Assembly (NCBI RefSeq): GCF_003545765.1
Contig: NZ_QXIO01000005.1
Coordinates: 1-64,000 of the forward strand
DNA from: Colwellia sp. RSH04
Lineage (GTDB): Bacteria > Pseudomonadota > Gammaproteobacteria > Enterobacterales > Alteromonadaceae
DNA: 64,000 bases
Direction of reading: 5' to 3'
Positions 54,232 to 62,580 of this stretch are shown here, piece after piece. The notes beneath the pieces were generated by a model that was given only the letters and a program-made list of their open reading frames with translations, was not told the origin of the DNA and searched no databases. Position 1 is the first letter of the stretch, and the number at the start of each line of letters is the position of its first letter. Both the position numbers and the translations under genes were made by a program.

Positions 54232-55575
54232 TTGTTTAAAAACATAGCTAAAGTGGAGCAAACCTTGGCAAAGTATGATAATAAATTTTACGCTGACCGT
54301 GCAAAACGTTTTATTCCCGGTGGAGCGCATACGTACAGTAAAGGTGATGATCAATTTCCAGCCAATGCCCCTAGTGTCATTACTCGCGGTAAAGGTTGTC
54401 AACTATGGGATGCAGAAGATAATCAGTTTACCGATTTTGCGCTTTCATTAGGAACCGTAGTGTTAGGGCATGCCTATGAGCCTGTATTAGATGCTGTGCG
54501 CGAAGAGTTGGTTAAAGGGGTAAACTTTGTAAGACCTTCGATAATTGAGGGTGAATTAGCTGAGTTAATTTGCGATATTGTACCTTGTGCTGAAATGGTT
54601 AAATTAGCGAAGCACGGCTCTGATGTCACCACAGCATCGATTAAACTTGCTCGTGCCTATACAGGAAAAGAGCGTGTAATTCGTTGTTCAGCAGACGCTT
54701 TTAATGCTGTTCACGATTGGTTTATTGGTTCAACCGTTGTTGATAGAGGTGTACCAAAGGCTGTCAAAGATCTGACGTTACAATTTGAATATAACAATAT
54801 TGATTCTCTTTCTGCATTATTTATGCAATATCCTAATGAAATAGCGTGCGTTATTTTTGAACCTATTTCTTTCATTGAACCAGAGCCAGGTTTTCTGCAG
54901 GCAGTAAAAGAATTATGTGAAATTAATGGTGCGATATTAATTTTTGATGAAGTGGTTTCTGGTTTTCGTTTTTCATTAGGTGGTGGTCAAGAGTATTGTG
55001 GCGTTACTCCACATCTAGCTGCTTTTGGTAAGGCAATGGCAAATGGTTTCTCGGTCAGTGCGTTAGCTGGACGACGTGACATTATGGAGCTAGGTGGCAT
55101 AGATGGAGAACAGGAGCGAGTATTTTTGCTCTCAACGACTCATGGTGGTGAAACACACTCTATCGCTGCTGCGATCAAAACTATCAATACGATAAAAGAG
55201 TATAATATTATTGACCATATCTGGAAAACAGGTGGTCTTATTAAACAAGGATTAAGTAAGGCGGCTGAAGATGCTGGTATCAGTGATTTGATTGAGGTCG
55301 GTGGCTATGATTGTAAACCTGCTTTTGCGATGTTAGGAAGTGATGGTAAGTCTTGCATGACTACGAGAACATTATTTTTACAAGAAACAATAAAGCGTGG
55401 CGTGTTAATGCCATATATAGTGCCTAGTTTCTCTCATAGCCCGCAAATAATAACTAACGCCATGGAAAAAATAACAGAGGCGTTTGCAGTAATAAATAAA
55501 GCAAGGCAAGAAGGAAATATTGCAGGCTATGTTGAAGGTGATGTAGTTAAACCAGTGTTTAGAAAGTTTAACTAA
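54232..55575 (+). CDS. Class III PLP aminotransferase, glutamate-1-semialdehyde aminomutase-like
   Basis: 447 residues. Start uncertain: TTG at 54232 or GTG at 54253. The PLP site is Lys267 in AAFGKAMANGFS, with Asp239 in IFDEVVSGFR. The fold and RFIPGGAHTYSKGDDQFP opening resemble HemL, but the canonical haem-pathway HemL is normally a separate chromosomal gene and this copy is in a glycan cluster. It probably adds or shifts an amino group on a sugar or acyl intermediate. It is not PseC, which belongs to the DegT family. It converges with the minus-strand glycan genes. Confidence 0.85.
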   Translation: MFKNIAKVEQTLAKYDNKFYADRAKRFIPGGAHTYSKGDDQFPANAPSVITRGKGCQLWDAEDNQFTDFALSLGTVVLGHAYEPVLDAVREELVKGVNFVRPSIIEGELAELICDIVPCAEMVKLAKHGSDVTTASIKLARAYTGKERVIRCSADAFNAVHDWFIGSTVVDRGVPKAVKDLTLQFEYNNIDSLSALFMQYPNEIACVIFEPISFIEPEPGFLQAVKELCEINGAILIFDEVVSGFRFSLGGGQEYCGVTPHLAAFGKAMANGFSVSALAGRRDIMELGGIDGEQERVFLLSTTHGGETHSIAAAIKTINTIKEYNIIDHIWKTGGLIKQGLSKAAEDAGISDLIEVGGYDCKPAFAMLGSDGKSCMTTRTLFLQETIKRGVLMPYIVPSFSHSPQIITNAMEKITEAFAVINKARQEGNIAGYVEGDVVKPVFRKFN

Positions 55576-55649
55576 TCGTCTTAATTAGCTTTCAATAGCT
55601 GCTTTTTAATAGTCAGTTTCCAATCATTATTGGATAATAAAAAACGGTA

Positions 55650-55682
55650 TGAATGTGCTTTAGTTGATATTAAGCACATTCA
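55650..55682 (-). terminator. Terminator between convergent glycan genes
   Basis: Perfect 11-bp stem (55650-55660 with 55672-55682), 11-base loop. On the minus strand it is followed by ACCG and T6, serving the acyl-ligase gene; it may also end the plus-strand aminotransferase transcript. Confidence 0.75.
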
Positions 55683-55819
55683 ATACAACGCTTAATTAAA
55701 ACGTTTTATCTAAATAGCCTATCTAGGTAGCTTTGTTACCAAGAGCTAGTTATTTTAAATGACTTTAAATTTAACTTTTGAAAGTTAAATGCTTATTTTG
55801 TATTTTAACATTCAATAAA

Positions 55820-57403
55820 CTAGTTTAAGTTAAATAACATTGCTCTTAGCGGTGCAGACCAATCCTCATTTAAATTATTATATTGCTCTTTGATGAGTAG
55901 CTTTGATGTTTTGCCTGAAGGCGTAAGTGGCAATGACTGTTCAAAGTAATATTTTAATGGCCGTTGAAAAGGAGCTAAGGTTTTATTGGCAATACGTCTT
56001 AATTCCTTTTCAAGGGTTTTAAGCTCTTGATTCTGCTCTTCATCATAAGGTAAATATGGTACACATATCGCTAATATGACTTCACCAAGAAACTTATCAT
56101 CAACGCCAATAACAGAGATCTCTTTAATGGCTTTATGTTTAGCAATAGCCGTTTCGATATCTTTGGGGTAAATATTGATGCCGCCAGAAATAATGATATC
56201 TTTTTTTCTGCCGACATATGTTAAAAAGCCATCTTGTGCACTTTTTCCTAAATCACCCGTTAAAAAATACCCGTCTTTAAACGATGAATCTGTTAGTTGT
56301 GTTTGCTGGTAGTACCCATTAAAAATTAAGGGAGATTTTACGGCAATTTCTCCAATGGTATTAATAGGAAGCTCACCTTTATTCTCATCGAGAATCTTAA
56401 TATCAACATTAGGGCAGGGGCTACCAACACTCGTATACTTTTCTTTTGCATCTTTCGGGTATAGGTTGGTTGCCGTCGCAACTTCAGTCGCACCATACAT
56501 TTCATGAAAGTCACAGCCTACGGCGTTGAATAGTTGCTCTTTAAAATGGTTATCAATAGGCGCGGAAGAGGTGACTATAGTTTTTAACGATTGTAATTGT
56601 TTCGCATTCACTAGTAGCTCATCTTTTAACGCGTATAAATGTGATGAAACACTAATTACTTTGCTCACTTTATGGTTTTCAACAGCTAAAAGCCAACGTT
56701 GGGGGGTAAAGTGTTTTAGATGAACTAACGTGCAACCTTTTAGTAATGGTACAAAAAAAAGTCGCTGCCCTAAAGAGTGAAAGAAAGGTGAGGCACATAA
56801 AACGGTGTCATTGTCATCAATATCATATAGCTGCCAACTTTGTTGTGCTCTAGCTAACTTAGATTGTTGTGATAACGCTATGGGTTTAGGTTTTCCTGTT
56901 GAGCCTGATGACAGTGTAATAATAAAATCACTTGGAACTGGTATATGCTGGCTTTGCTCCTTTTGAGTGACCGATTCATTATGAGGTTGTATTTTTTCAG
57001 TTTTAGCTTTTAATTCTTCAATACTAAGAAAAAGAATGTGATCGCTATTTGACAATGACATACATTGTTGTACTTTAGCCGAGAACTCTTTTTCATAGAT
57101 GACAATATTAACATTGGTTGCTTGCCAACCATTAACTAATTGTTCCTTTGTTAATTGAGGATTTGTGGGAATACAAACCGCGTCTATTTTAGCTATTGCT
57201 AATGATAATGCTGCAGTATTAAGTGCTTCTTCTGTTAAAAAAGCAACTCTTGGTTCAGCTATTAAAGTGCTTAATGTCATAGCCCACTCAAGGCAGAGAG
57301 ATTCTAGCGCTTGATAAGTATGCTGCTTATTGTCTGAAATTATGGCTGTTTTATTGTGATACGTTTGCGCAGTTTTTTGAAACGTATGAAAAAGAACAGT
57401 CAT
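55820..57403 (-). CDS. AMP-forming acyl-CoA/acyl-ACP ligase
   Basis: 527 residues of the adenylate-forming superfamily. Motifs in order: P-loop-like ITLSSGSTGKPKPIALS (about 178-194), MYGATE (A5), YFLTGDLGKSAQDGFLTYVGRKKDIIISGGINIYPKDIE (A7-A8) and the C-terminal catalytic Lys in LTPSGKTSK. It activates a carboxylic acid as acyl-AMP and loads it on CoA or a carrier. An acyl carrier protein gene lies 125 bases upstream on the same strand, so the carrier may be its acceptor. The substrate is not predictable from sequence; the context suggests an acyl group for flagellin glycan. Confidence 0.88.
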   Translation of the reverse strand: MTVLFHTFQKTAQTYHNKTAIISDNKQHTYQALESLCLEWAMTLSTLIAEPRVAFLTEEALNTAALSLAIAKIDAVCIPTNPQLTKEQLVNGWQATNVNIVIYEKEFSAKVQQCMSLSNSDHILFLSIEELKAKTEKIQPHNESVTQKEQSQHIPVPSDFIITLSSGSTGKPKPIALSQQSKLARAQQSWQLYDIDDNDTVLCASPFFHSLGQRLFFVPLLKGCTLVHLKHFTPQRWLLAVENHKVSKVISVSSHLYALKDELLVNAKQLQSLKTIVTSSAPIDNHFKEQLFNAVGCDFHEMYGATEVATATNLYPKDAKEKYTSVGSPCPNVDIKILDENKGELPINTIGEIAVKSPLIFNGYYQQTQLTDSSFKDGYFLTGDLGKSAQDGFLTYVGRKKDIIISGGINIYPKDIETAIAKHKAIKEISVIGVDDKFLGEVILAICVPYLPYDEEQNQELKTLEKELRRIANKTLAPFQRPLKYYFEQSLPLTPSGKTSKLLIKEQYNNLNEDWSAPLRAMLFNLN

Positions 57404-57528
57404 AGATAGTTTCCTGTTGGGTAATAATTATTAGGGTTTGTTTTACGGGGTTAAGCTATCAATGAAAGTTAGACTTTTATGATAGCTATCTCATTAAGAT
57501 TGATAAGGTATTACACTGTTACTTAATA

Positions 57529-57786
57529 CTAAGTCTCTACTTTACTCGCTACTTTTTCTGCTAAAGTGCGGACAACACGCATTTGTTCGTCAGCTAATTC
57601 CATGGGTGAAAGCTTGATACTGTATTCGCTTTCTAACGTCATTATCATACTTAAGGTTGCAAATGAGTCGAGTAGCTGTTCATTAACGAAGTTACTGCTG
57701 CCATTAACAGAGATGTTATCTTCTGTGGTGTTATCTTCAATATATTCAATGATAAATTGTTCAACTTGCTCTATTACTGCTGTCAT
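57529..57786 (-). CDS. Acyl carrier protein
   Basis: 85 residues from the ATG at 57786. The ATG overlaps the TGA of pseI (ATGA), so translation is coupled and the earlier in-frame ATG at 57801 is not favoured. Four-helix carrier pattern with the phosphopantetheine site Ser41 in NEQLLDSFATLSMIM (DSF in place of the usual DSL). Acidic, like other ACPs. It differs from housekeeping AcpP and is dedicated to this cluster, presumably partnering the downstream ligase. Confidence 0.88.
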   Translation of the reverse strand: MTAVIEQVEQFIIEYIEDNTTEDNISVNGSSNFVNEQLLDSFATLSMIMTLESEYSIKLSPMELADEQMRVVRTLAEKVASKVET

Positions 57787-58838
57787 TGTATTACATCCCA
57801 TGATAAACGATCGCCTAGTGTTAAGTCTTGACTTGCTTCTCTACCTAAAACTATCGCTTTATATTTAGTTGATAAGCCAAAGCCAGGTCGAACCGATTTT
57901 ATATTGTTCTCAGTAAACTTTTCGCCTTTTTTAATATCTGCGCTAACGTAAAGTGAACGACGACCATTTTTATTAAGGCTTGCAGCGGGTGTTAAATCAT
58001 AATCGACTTTACCAATTGCTTTTTCAGCACGCCTTATTTCGACAATCATTTGTTGAAACTCTTCAATTGTTAATGAAAAGAAACTATCTACCGTTTCAAC
58101 TTCATCGGCCAATTTAATATGCTTTTCGATAACTTTTGCACCAAGCGCTACTGCGGCAATTGATACACCAATACCCATAGTGTGATCTGATAGCCCAGCA
58201 TGACAATTAAAAGTTTCTTCAAGGTTTGCTACTGTTTTGAGGTTTACTTCTTCGGGTGGGGTAGGGTATGCCGTGGTACATTTTAATAAAATGATGTCAT
58301 TGCAACCATGCGCTTTTAAATGGCTTACCGCGGTAAAAACATCACCAATATTTGCCAAACCTGTGGAAACAATGACGGGCTTTCCTGTTTTGGCTACTTT
58401 TTCAAGTAAGGCTAAATCAACTATTTCAGGAGAAGCTATTTTATAAGCTTTAACTGGATATTGCTCTAACTCATCAACTGAGGTTTCATCAAAGACGGAG
58501 CCAAATAGCTCTATTCCTAATTCTTGAGCATGTTTAAAAAGCTCAGGTAACCACTCCCAAGGAGTATGTGCGTATTCATATAAGTTATAAAGATTTTTAT
58601 AAGCGGCCCAGGCGTTGTCTTTAGCGATAGCAAAGTCAGCTTTATCGCTGTTAAGCGTTATAGTGTTGGGACGATAAACTTGAATTTTTATCGCATCAGC
58701 GCCTGCTTTATGTGCTGCATGAATCATTTCTATTGCTTTAGATATTTTGCCACCGTGATTACCAGACAATTCTGCAATTACATAGGTGGGCTTACCTTTA
58801 CCAATGGCGATTGAGCCAATGTTTATATCGTTCATCAT
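57783..58838 (-). CDS. pseI: Pseudaminic acid synthase PseI (NeuB family)
   Basis: 351 residues from the ATG at 58838 (tandem ATGATG); an in-frame TTG at 58856 overlaps the previous gene. NeuB barrel (about 10-270): YVIAELSGNHGGKISKAIEMIHAAHKAGADAIKIQVY, IASPEIVDLALLEKVAKTGKPVIVSTG, GLSDHTMGIGVSIAAVALGAKVIEKH. A C-terminal SAF/antifreeze-like domain (about 295-350: GRRSLYVSADIKKGEKFTENNI) closes it. It condenses the 2,4-diacetamido-trideoxyhexose with phosphoenolpyruvate. PseI is preferred over NeuB or LegI because pseG and pseF are in the same unit. It overlaps the ACP start. Confidence 0.9.
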   Translation of the reverse strand: MMNDINIGSIAIGKGKPTYVIAELSGNHGGKISKAIEMIHAAHKAGADAIKIQVYRPNTITLNSDKADFAIAKDNAWAAYKNLYNLYEYAHTPWEWLPELFKHAQELGIELFGSVFDETSVDELEQYPVKAYKIASPEIVDLALLEKVAKTGKPVIVSTGLANIGDVFTAVSHLKAHGCNDIILLKCTTAYPTPPEEVNLKTVANLEETFNCHAGLSDHTMGIGVSIAAVALGAKVIEKHIKLADEVETVDSFFSLTIEEFQQMIVEIRRAEKAIGKVDYDLTPAASLNKNGRRSLYVSADIKKGEKFTENNIKSVRPGFGLSTKYKAIVLGREASQDLTLGDRLSWDVIQ

Positions 58839-58839
58839 A

Positions 58840-59988
58840 TTACTCTGTCTTTTCAAAAGTAGTTAAATCTATCCAACGTCTTTCTTTATTAGCAACATTG
58901 GCTGCTTGAAAAAGTGCTAGACCTTCGTGGGCATGCGACCAGCCATAAACATAAGGAGAGTTATATTCACCTTGTGCTTTAAATTGCTCAAGGGCGTCAG
59001 CCATGTCGGTATATAAGTTAGCAAACGCTTCAATGAAACCAGAAGGATGGCCTGGTTTAAATCGGTCTCTGATTTCATTTTGATACTGACAGTTGCCTCT
59101 GTCATAAGTGACTCGACTTGAATCTTTGTTATAAATATGTAAGCGTTCAGGCTCCTCTTGGTACCATTCTGCGCTGCCTTGATCACCAAATATCCTAAGT
59201 TTTAAGCCGTTTCTATGCCCAAGAGCTGTTTTACTAACCCACATTGAAGCACGAAAATCTTGTTCGTAGTTTACCCACATGTAGGCATCGTCAACAATAT
59301 CATTAAAGATAGAAAAATGATGAAAATCTGCATTGATACTTTGTGGTTTTAAGTCGGTAATAAAGCCAGTTAAATGGTGTACATGAACCGCTAAATCAAG
59401 GAGAAGTGTTGGGATATCACCATCTTGAAGTCGCCATGCTTGTGGACACATTTTATCTTCAGCTTGAATAAAACCATCTGAAGGCATTTCAATTTGAATT
59501 TGCTTTAATTTACCTAGCGTACCCGATTCAATATGGCGTCGTAAATCTCGAACCATAGGGTAACCACTGTAATTAAACGTGACAGCCAGAAAACCTTTAC
59601 TGTTATCTAATGCTTGTTTGATTTTCTTTGATTGTTCGATATTAGCAGCCATCGCTTTTTCACAAATTACAGCAATATCGTTTTCTAGTAGCTGGCAAAC
59701 TACCTCTTGGTGATGTGGTGTTGGCGTTAGCACAACAACAGCATCTAAGTGAGCTTTCTCTTGTTTAATATATTGTTGCCAATCGTGATAAACTTTTTCT
59801 TCAGGCAAATGCCACGCTTGACCTGTGGCCATACTGATTTCTTTATCTCGGCTAAAACAGCCTGAAACTACTTGCCACCTTTCATCTAATTGACACGCAA
59901 CCCAATGCGCGTGCCCGACAGCTGATTTAACAGAGCCGCCTATAAAACCTAACTTTAATGGTTTCTTGTTTTGTGATGCTGTGATCAT
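58840..59988 (-). CDS. Gfo/Idh/MocA family NAD(P)-dependent oxidoreductase
   Basis: 382 residues. N-terminal Rossmann domain (KLGFIGGSVKSAVGHAHWVACQL, then CEKAMAANIEQSKKI in the EKP position) and a C-terminal alpha/beta domain with the catalytic-site pattern DLAVHVHHLTGF. Family members oxidise or reduce sugar rings and nonulosonic acid derivatives. It is not one of the six core Pse enzymes, so it likely modifies the sugar or its acyl group. It lies between pseG and pseI on the same strand, ending one base before pseI starts. Confidence 0.88.
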   Translation of the reverse strand: MITASQNKKPLKLGFIGGSVKSAVGHAHWVACQLDERWQVVSGCFSRDKEISMATGQAWHLPEEKVYHDWQQYIKQEKAHLDAVVVLTPTPHHQEVVCQLLENDIAVICEKAMAANIEQSKKIKQALDNSKGFLAVTFNYSGYPMVRDLRRHIESGTLGKLKQIQIEMPSDGFIQAEDKMCPQAWRLQDGDIPTLLLDLAVHVHHLTGFITDLKPQSINADFHHFSIFNDIVDDAYMWVNYEQDFRASMWVSKTALGHRNGLKLRIFGDQGSAEWYQEEPERLHIYNKDSSRVTYDRGNCQYQNEIRDRFKPGHPSGFIEAFANLYTDMADALEQFKAQGEYNSPYVYGWSHAHEGLALFQAANVANKERRWIDLTTFEKTE

Positions 59989-59997
59989 AAAAATCTC

Positions 59998-60041
59998 TTT
60001 AACTAAGGTTTAACTAAGGTTTAACTAAGATTTAACTAAGG
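59998..60041. repeat. Four tandem 11-bp repeats (TTTAACTAAGG)
   Basis: Units start at 59998, 60009, 60020 and 60031; the third has A for the last G. A degenerate fifth unit (TTTAAGTAGCG) follows. It lies in the 96-base gap between pseG and the oxidoreductase gene, directly upstream of the latter's start on the minus strand, where copy change would alter the distance to the ribosome site. Confidence 0.95.
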
Positions 60042-60084
60042 TTTAAGTAGCGACGCATTTATTTTATATGTAAATAGACAATTA

Positions 60085-61755
60085 TTAACAAGTAATGTCG
60101 TTCGTTTCACTACTAGGACAAAAAGTCACATAGTGAAAATCATCGCGCTCTGCACCATTAAACAGGGTGTTTACCGTTTTATTGTATGCATGGTCTGTAC
60201 CAACATCAGAGAAGCCTAGGTATTTATTCAGCAAGCGAACAAATTTATTTTCTTTATGAATAACGGCAAGCCAAGGCGTTGTCGGGTATAACTTCTTACA
60301 ATGCTCAAGTTGCCAATTAAGCGCTAATAATGCTTCTTGAAAACCTATATCTCGCTCACAAACAAACCAGCCACCAATTAAGAAAGTATTATCTTCAATG
60401 TTTTTAATTTCATGCCATATATACAGAACAGGTTTACCATGGTGTGAAAGTAAATATGAATCGCGTTGAGTATTAAACCACCAAGCGTAATGAGATAAGT
60501 AAGGAATTTGAGCGGACTTAATCATATTCTGGCAGTTACTTGGCAAGTTTCTACTTTGTAGATAATGATTAATATCGCCATCATTAACTTCACGCAATGT
60601 GTAATTATTTGAATCGATTAGATATTTTTGGTTTCTTGTTATATGGTTTTTGGACGTTATCTTTGCCTTTGCTTGGGTAACTGGAGTAGGTAACGCTAAT
60701 AGCGTTTCTACCACTCTTGTTGTACCCAGTGCATCAATGGGATGTTCAGCGTTAAGTATTAATGACTTTAAACGGGGATAATAAGTACAAGCAGATTTAA
60801 CGAAAAAGACTAAATTATCTGCTGTAATTTCATTGAATGAATCTAAATGAAAATAATGACCTAATTGAGCAAGTTGCTTCTTCTCTGAGTGTTGGTTTTC
60901 GGCAATAGCGAATGTTAATGCGGGAATCTTTAATGCGAGTAGTTGGTAGGTTATACCACCCGCGGCGCCAATATATAAATGGCAATTTTCTAAATAAGGA
61001 TATAAATCAGTTTTACCTATTAGAAGCTCAACGTTATTATTTTTATTATAATGCTCAATAAACGGCTGACTATTCTGGGCTAAAGGTCCTAAAACAACTA
61101 ACACCTTAAAAGACAGCCCCAAAGTATATTGTTGAGCTAGTAAGTAATCTATCAATTGTTGGCATTGCAATAAATCTCCTGCGCCACCTAAGCCAAACAT
61201 TATCGTAAATTCACTTATTACCGCTATGTTTGAAGGTTTTTTAACTGAGCGGTACTTTTCATCGAGTAAGACATATGAAGAACCAAGTAATTTGATACAG
61301 TGCGTAGGAGTAAGAGTGTCGTAGGCTGATTGAGTTTGATCGCCTCGCCATTTCATATCGACTAAAAAGTCACAATAATGTTCACGCAATAAGTCATCAA
61401 TCACTAATAATGGAATATTATTATTCTTCTTAGAATAAACCGTTTGTTCCCATAGTTTTCCTAAGCGGTAATCATCGATAATAATATAGCCTGTTTGATA
61501 TTGTTCAGTTAAAGCGATGAACTTTTCTGCATCTTCGATTTCATTAAGTGAATTTTGTTGTGCTTGATAGAGAACCCGTGTTTCAACGTCTCGTAAAAAG
61601 GGTTCTATTGCCTCTTCAATATAATCAAGTACGAACACGACATTTATTAGGTGTTTTTTAAGTTCTTTCGCAAGTTGCAGGCAACGAACAAGGTGGCCAA
61701 TACCAGTATTTTTACCTGCATTAGTTCTTATGAACGTAGTGGTATTTGAAGTCAT
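60085..61755 (-). CDS. pseG: PseG hydrolase fused to a C-terminal GNAT domain
   Basis: 556 residues, while stand-alone PseG has about 275-350. The N-terminal GT-B-like part (about 1-355) has the family motif GKNTGIGHLVRCLQLA with catalytic His21, IIIDDYRL, and GGITYQLLALKIPALTFAIAENQ. It removes UDP from UDP-2,4-diacetamido-2,4,6-trideoxy-L-altrose. A linker (about 360-385) joins it to a GNAT-like domain (about 388-535: YTLREVNDGDINHYLQSRN, HYAWWFN). That domain may perform the PseH N-acetylation. Its start overlaps the pseF stop (ATGA). Confidence 0.9.
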   Translation of the reverse strand: MTSNTTTFIRTNAGKNTGIGHLVRCLQLAKELKKHLINVVFVLDYIEEAIEPFLRDVETRVLYQAQQNSLNEIEDAEKFIALTEQYQTGYIIIDDYRLGKLWEQTVYSKKNNNIPLLVIDDLLREHYCDFLVDMKWRGDQTQSAYDTLTPTHCIKLLGSSYVLLDEKYRSVKKPSNIAVISEFTIMFGLGGAGDLLQCQQLIDYLLAQQYTLGLSFKVLVVLGPLAQNSQPFIEHYNKNNNVELLIGKTDLYPYLENCHLYIGAAGGITYQLLALKIPALTFAIAENQHSEKKQLAQLGHYFHLDSFNEITADNLVFFVKSACTYYPRLKSLILNAEHPIDALGTTRVVETLLALPTPVTQAKAKITSKNHITRNQKYLIDSNNYTLREVNDGDINHYLQSRNLPSNCQNMIKSAQIPYLSHYAWWFNTQRDSYLLSHHGKPVLYIWHEIKNIEDNTFLIGGWFVCERDIGFQEALLALNWQLEHCKKLYPTTPWLAVIHKENKFVRLLNKYLGFSDVGTDHAYNKTVNTLFNGAERDDFHYVTFCPSSETNDITC

Positions 61756-62468
61756 TCTTGTGAAGTTTTGCTTAAAGTGATTTTGTTTAAGGCAATATAC
61801 ATCGCTTCGGCTAAAACCCAGTCATCGATATTATCAATATCATGAACTTCATATTTGGGTAAAATATATGGTATTGCTGCATCAGAAAACATGCATTGCT
61901 CAGACAGAAAACCTTGTGCAGTACCCCAATAAAATTGGCCAGCATCAAAATAAGCAGGCGTGAGATCTTGAGTTCTAAGACCAAAAGATTCCGGTTCAAA
62001 CATTTCAATTTTTTGTGTCTCAGAAATGCTAAATGCCTGTTGAATGGGGACCGGATATTCACAGACGCCAAAGCAATATATTTTCTCTGCTTGGGAGGTA
62101 AGTATGTTTAATGCATTTTTCAAAGTGTCTGCTTTAATGAATGGTGATGTACCATAGAGCGTGCAAACATAGCTTGCTGGTTTACCTGATTCAGCTAACC
62201 AGTTTATCGCATGATTGATAACAGCTAATGTGCCACAGTGATCGTCAGATAGTTCATCAGGCCTGATGAATGGCGTAGATGCACCAAAATTTCTTGCAAC
62301 CTCCGCAATTTCTTGATCATCAGTTGAAACAATAACTTGATCAAAGCATCCAGAAGCTATTGCAGCTTCAATGGCGTAGGCAATAATAGGTTTACCACAA
62401 AAGTGTTTAATATTTTTTCTTGGTATTCTTTTGCTACCGCCACGCGCGGGAATGATACATACGTTAAT
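61752..62468 (-). CDS. pseF: Pseudaminic acid cytidylyltransferase PseF, probable ATT start
   Basis: 238 residues. The nucleotide-binding start NVCIIPARGGSKRIPRKNI and the later VIVSTDDQEIAEVA, CTLYGTSPFI and DAGQFYWG blocks are complete, so it is not truncated. The frame has no ATG, GTG or TTG between the upstream TAA (62507-62509) and residue 116. The family begins M-N-V, and here the codon aligned with Met is ATT (62466-62468), preceded by AGGTG. Initiation at ATT, as in E. coli infC, or an unseen single-base error is implied. It makes CMP-pseudaminic acid for the Maf transferase. Coupled to pseG. Confidence 0.87.
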   Translation of the reverse strand: MNVCIIPARGGSKRIPRKNIKHFCGKPIIAYAIEAAIASGCFDQVIVSTDDQEIAEVARNFGASTPFIRPDELSDDHCGTLAVINHAINWLAESGKPASYVCTLYGTSPFIKADTLKNALNILTSQAEKIYCFGVCEYPVPIQQAFSISETQKIEMFEPESFGLRTQDLTPAYFDAGQFYWGTAQGFLSEQCMFSDAAIPYILPKYEVHDIDNIDDWVLAEAMYIALNKITLSKTSQE

Positions 62469-62580
62469 ATGACACCTACTTTTGTTATTAACTTGTATGA
62501 AACAAGTTTATCTCTTGATTACTTGAGTATATTGATAATTAAGCATAATTTCATCCTGTATTTGCAGGTAATAGCGCTGA

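Noticed and set aside
61752-62123. pseF as a 123-residue truncated gene starting at TTG 62123
   Set aside because: The same frame continues upstream with the complete conserved N-terminus; only the conventional start codon is missing.
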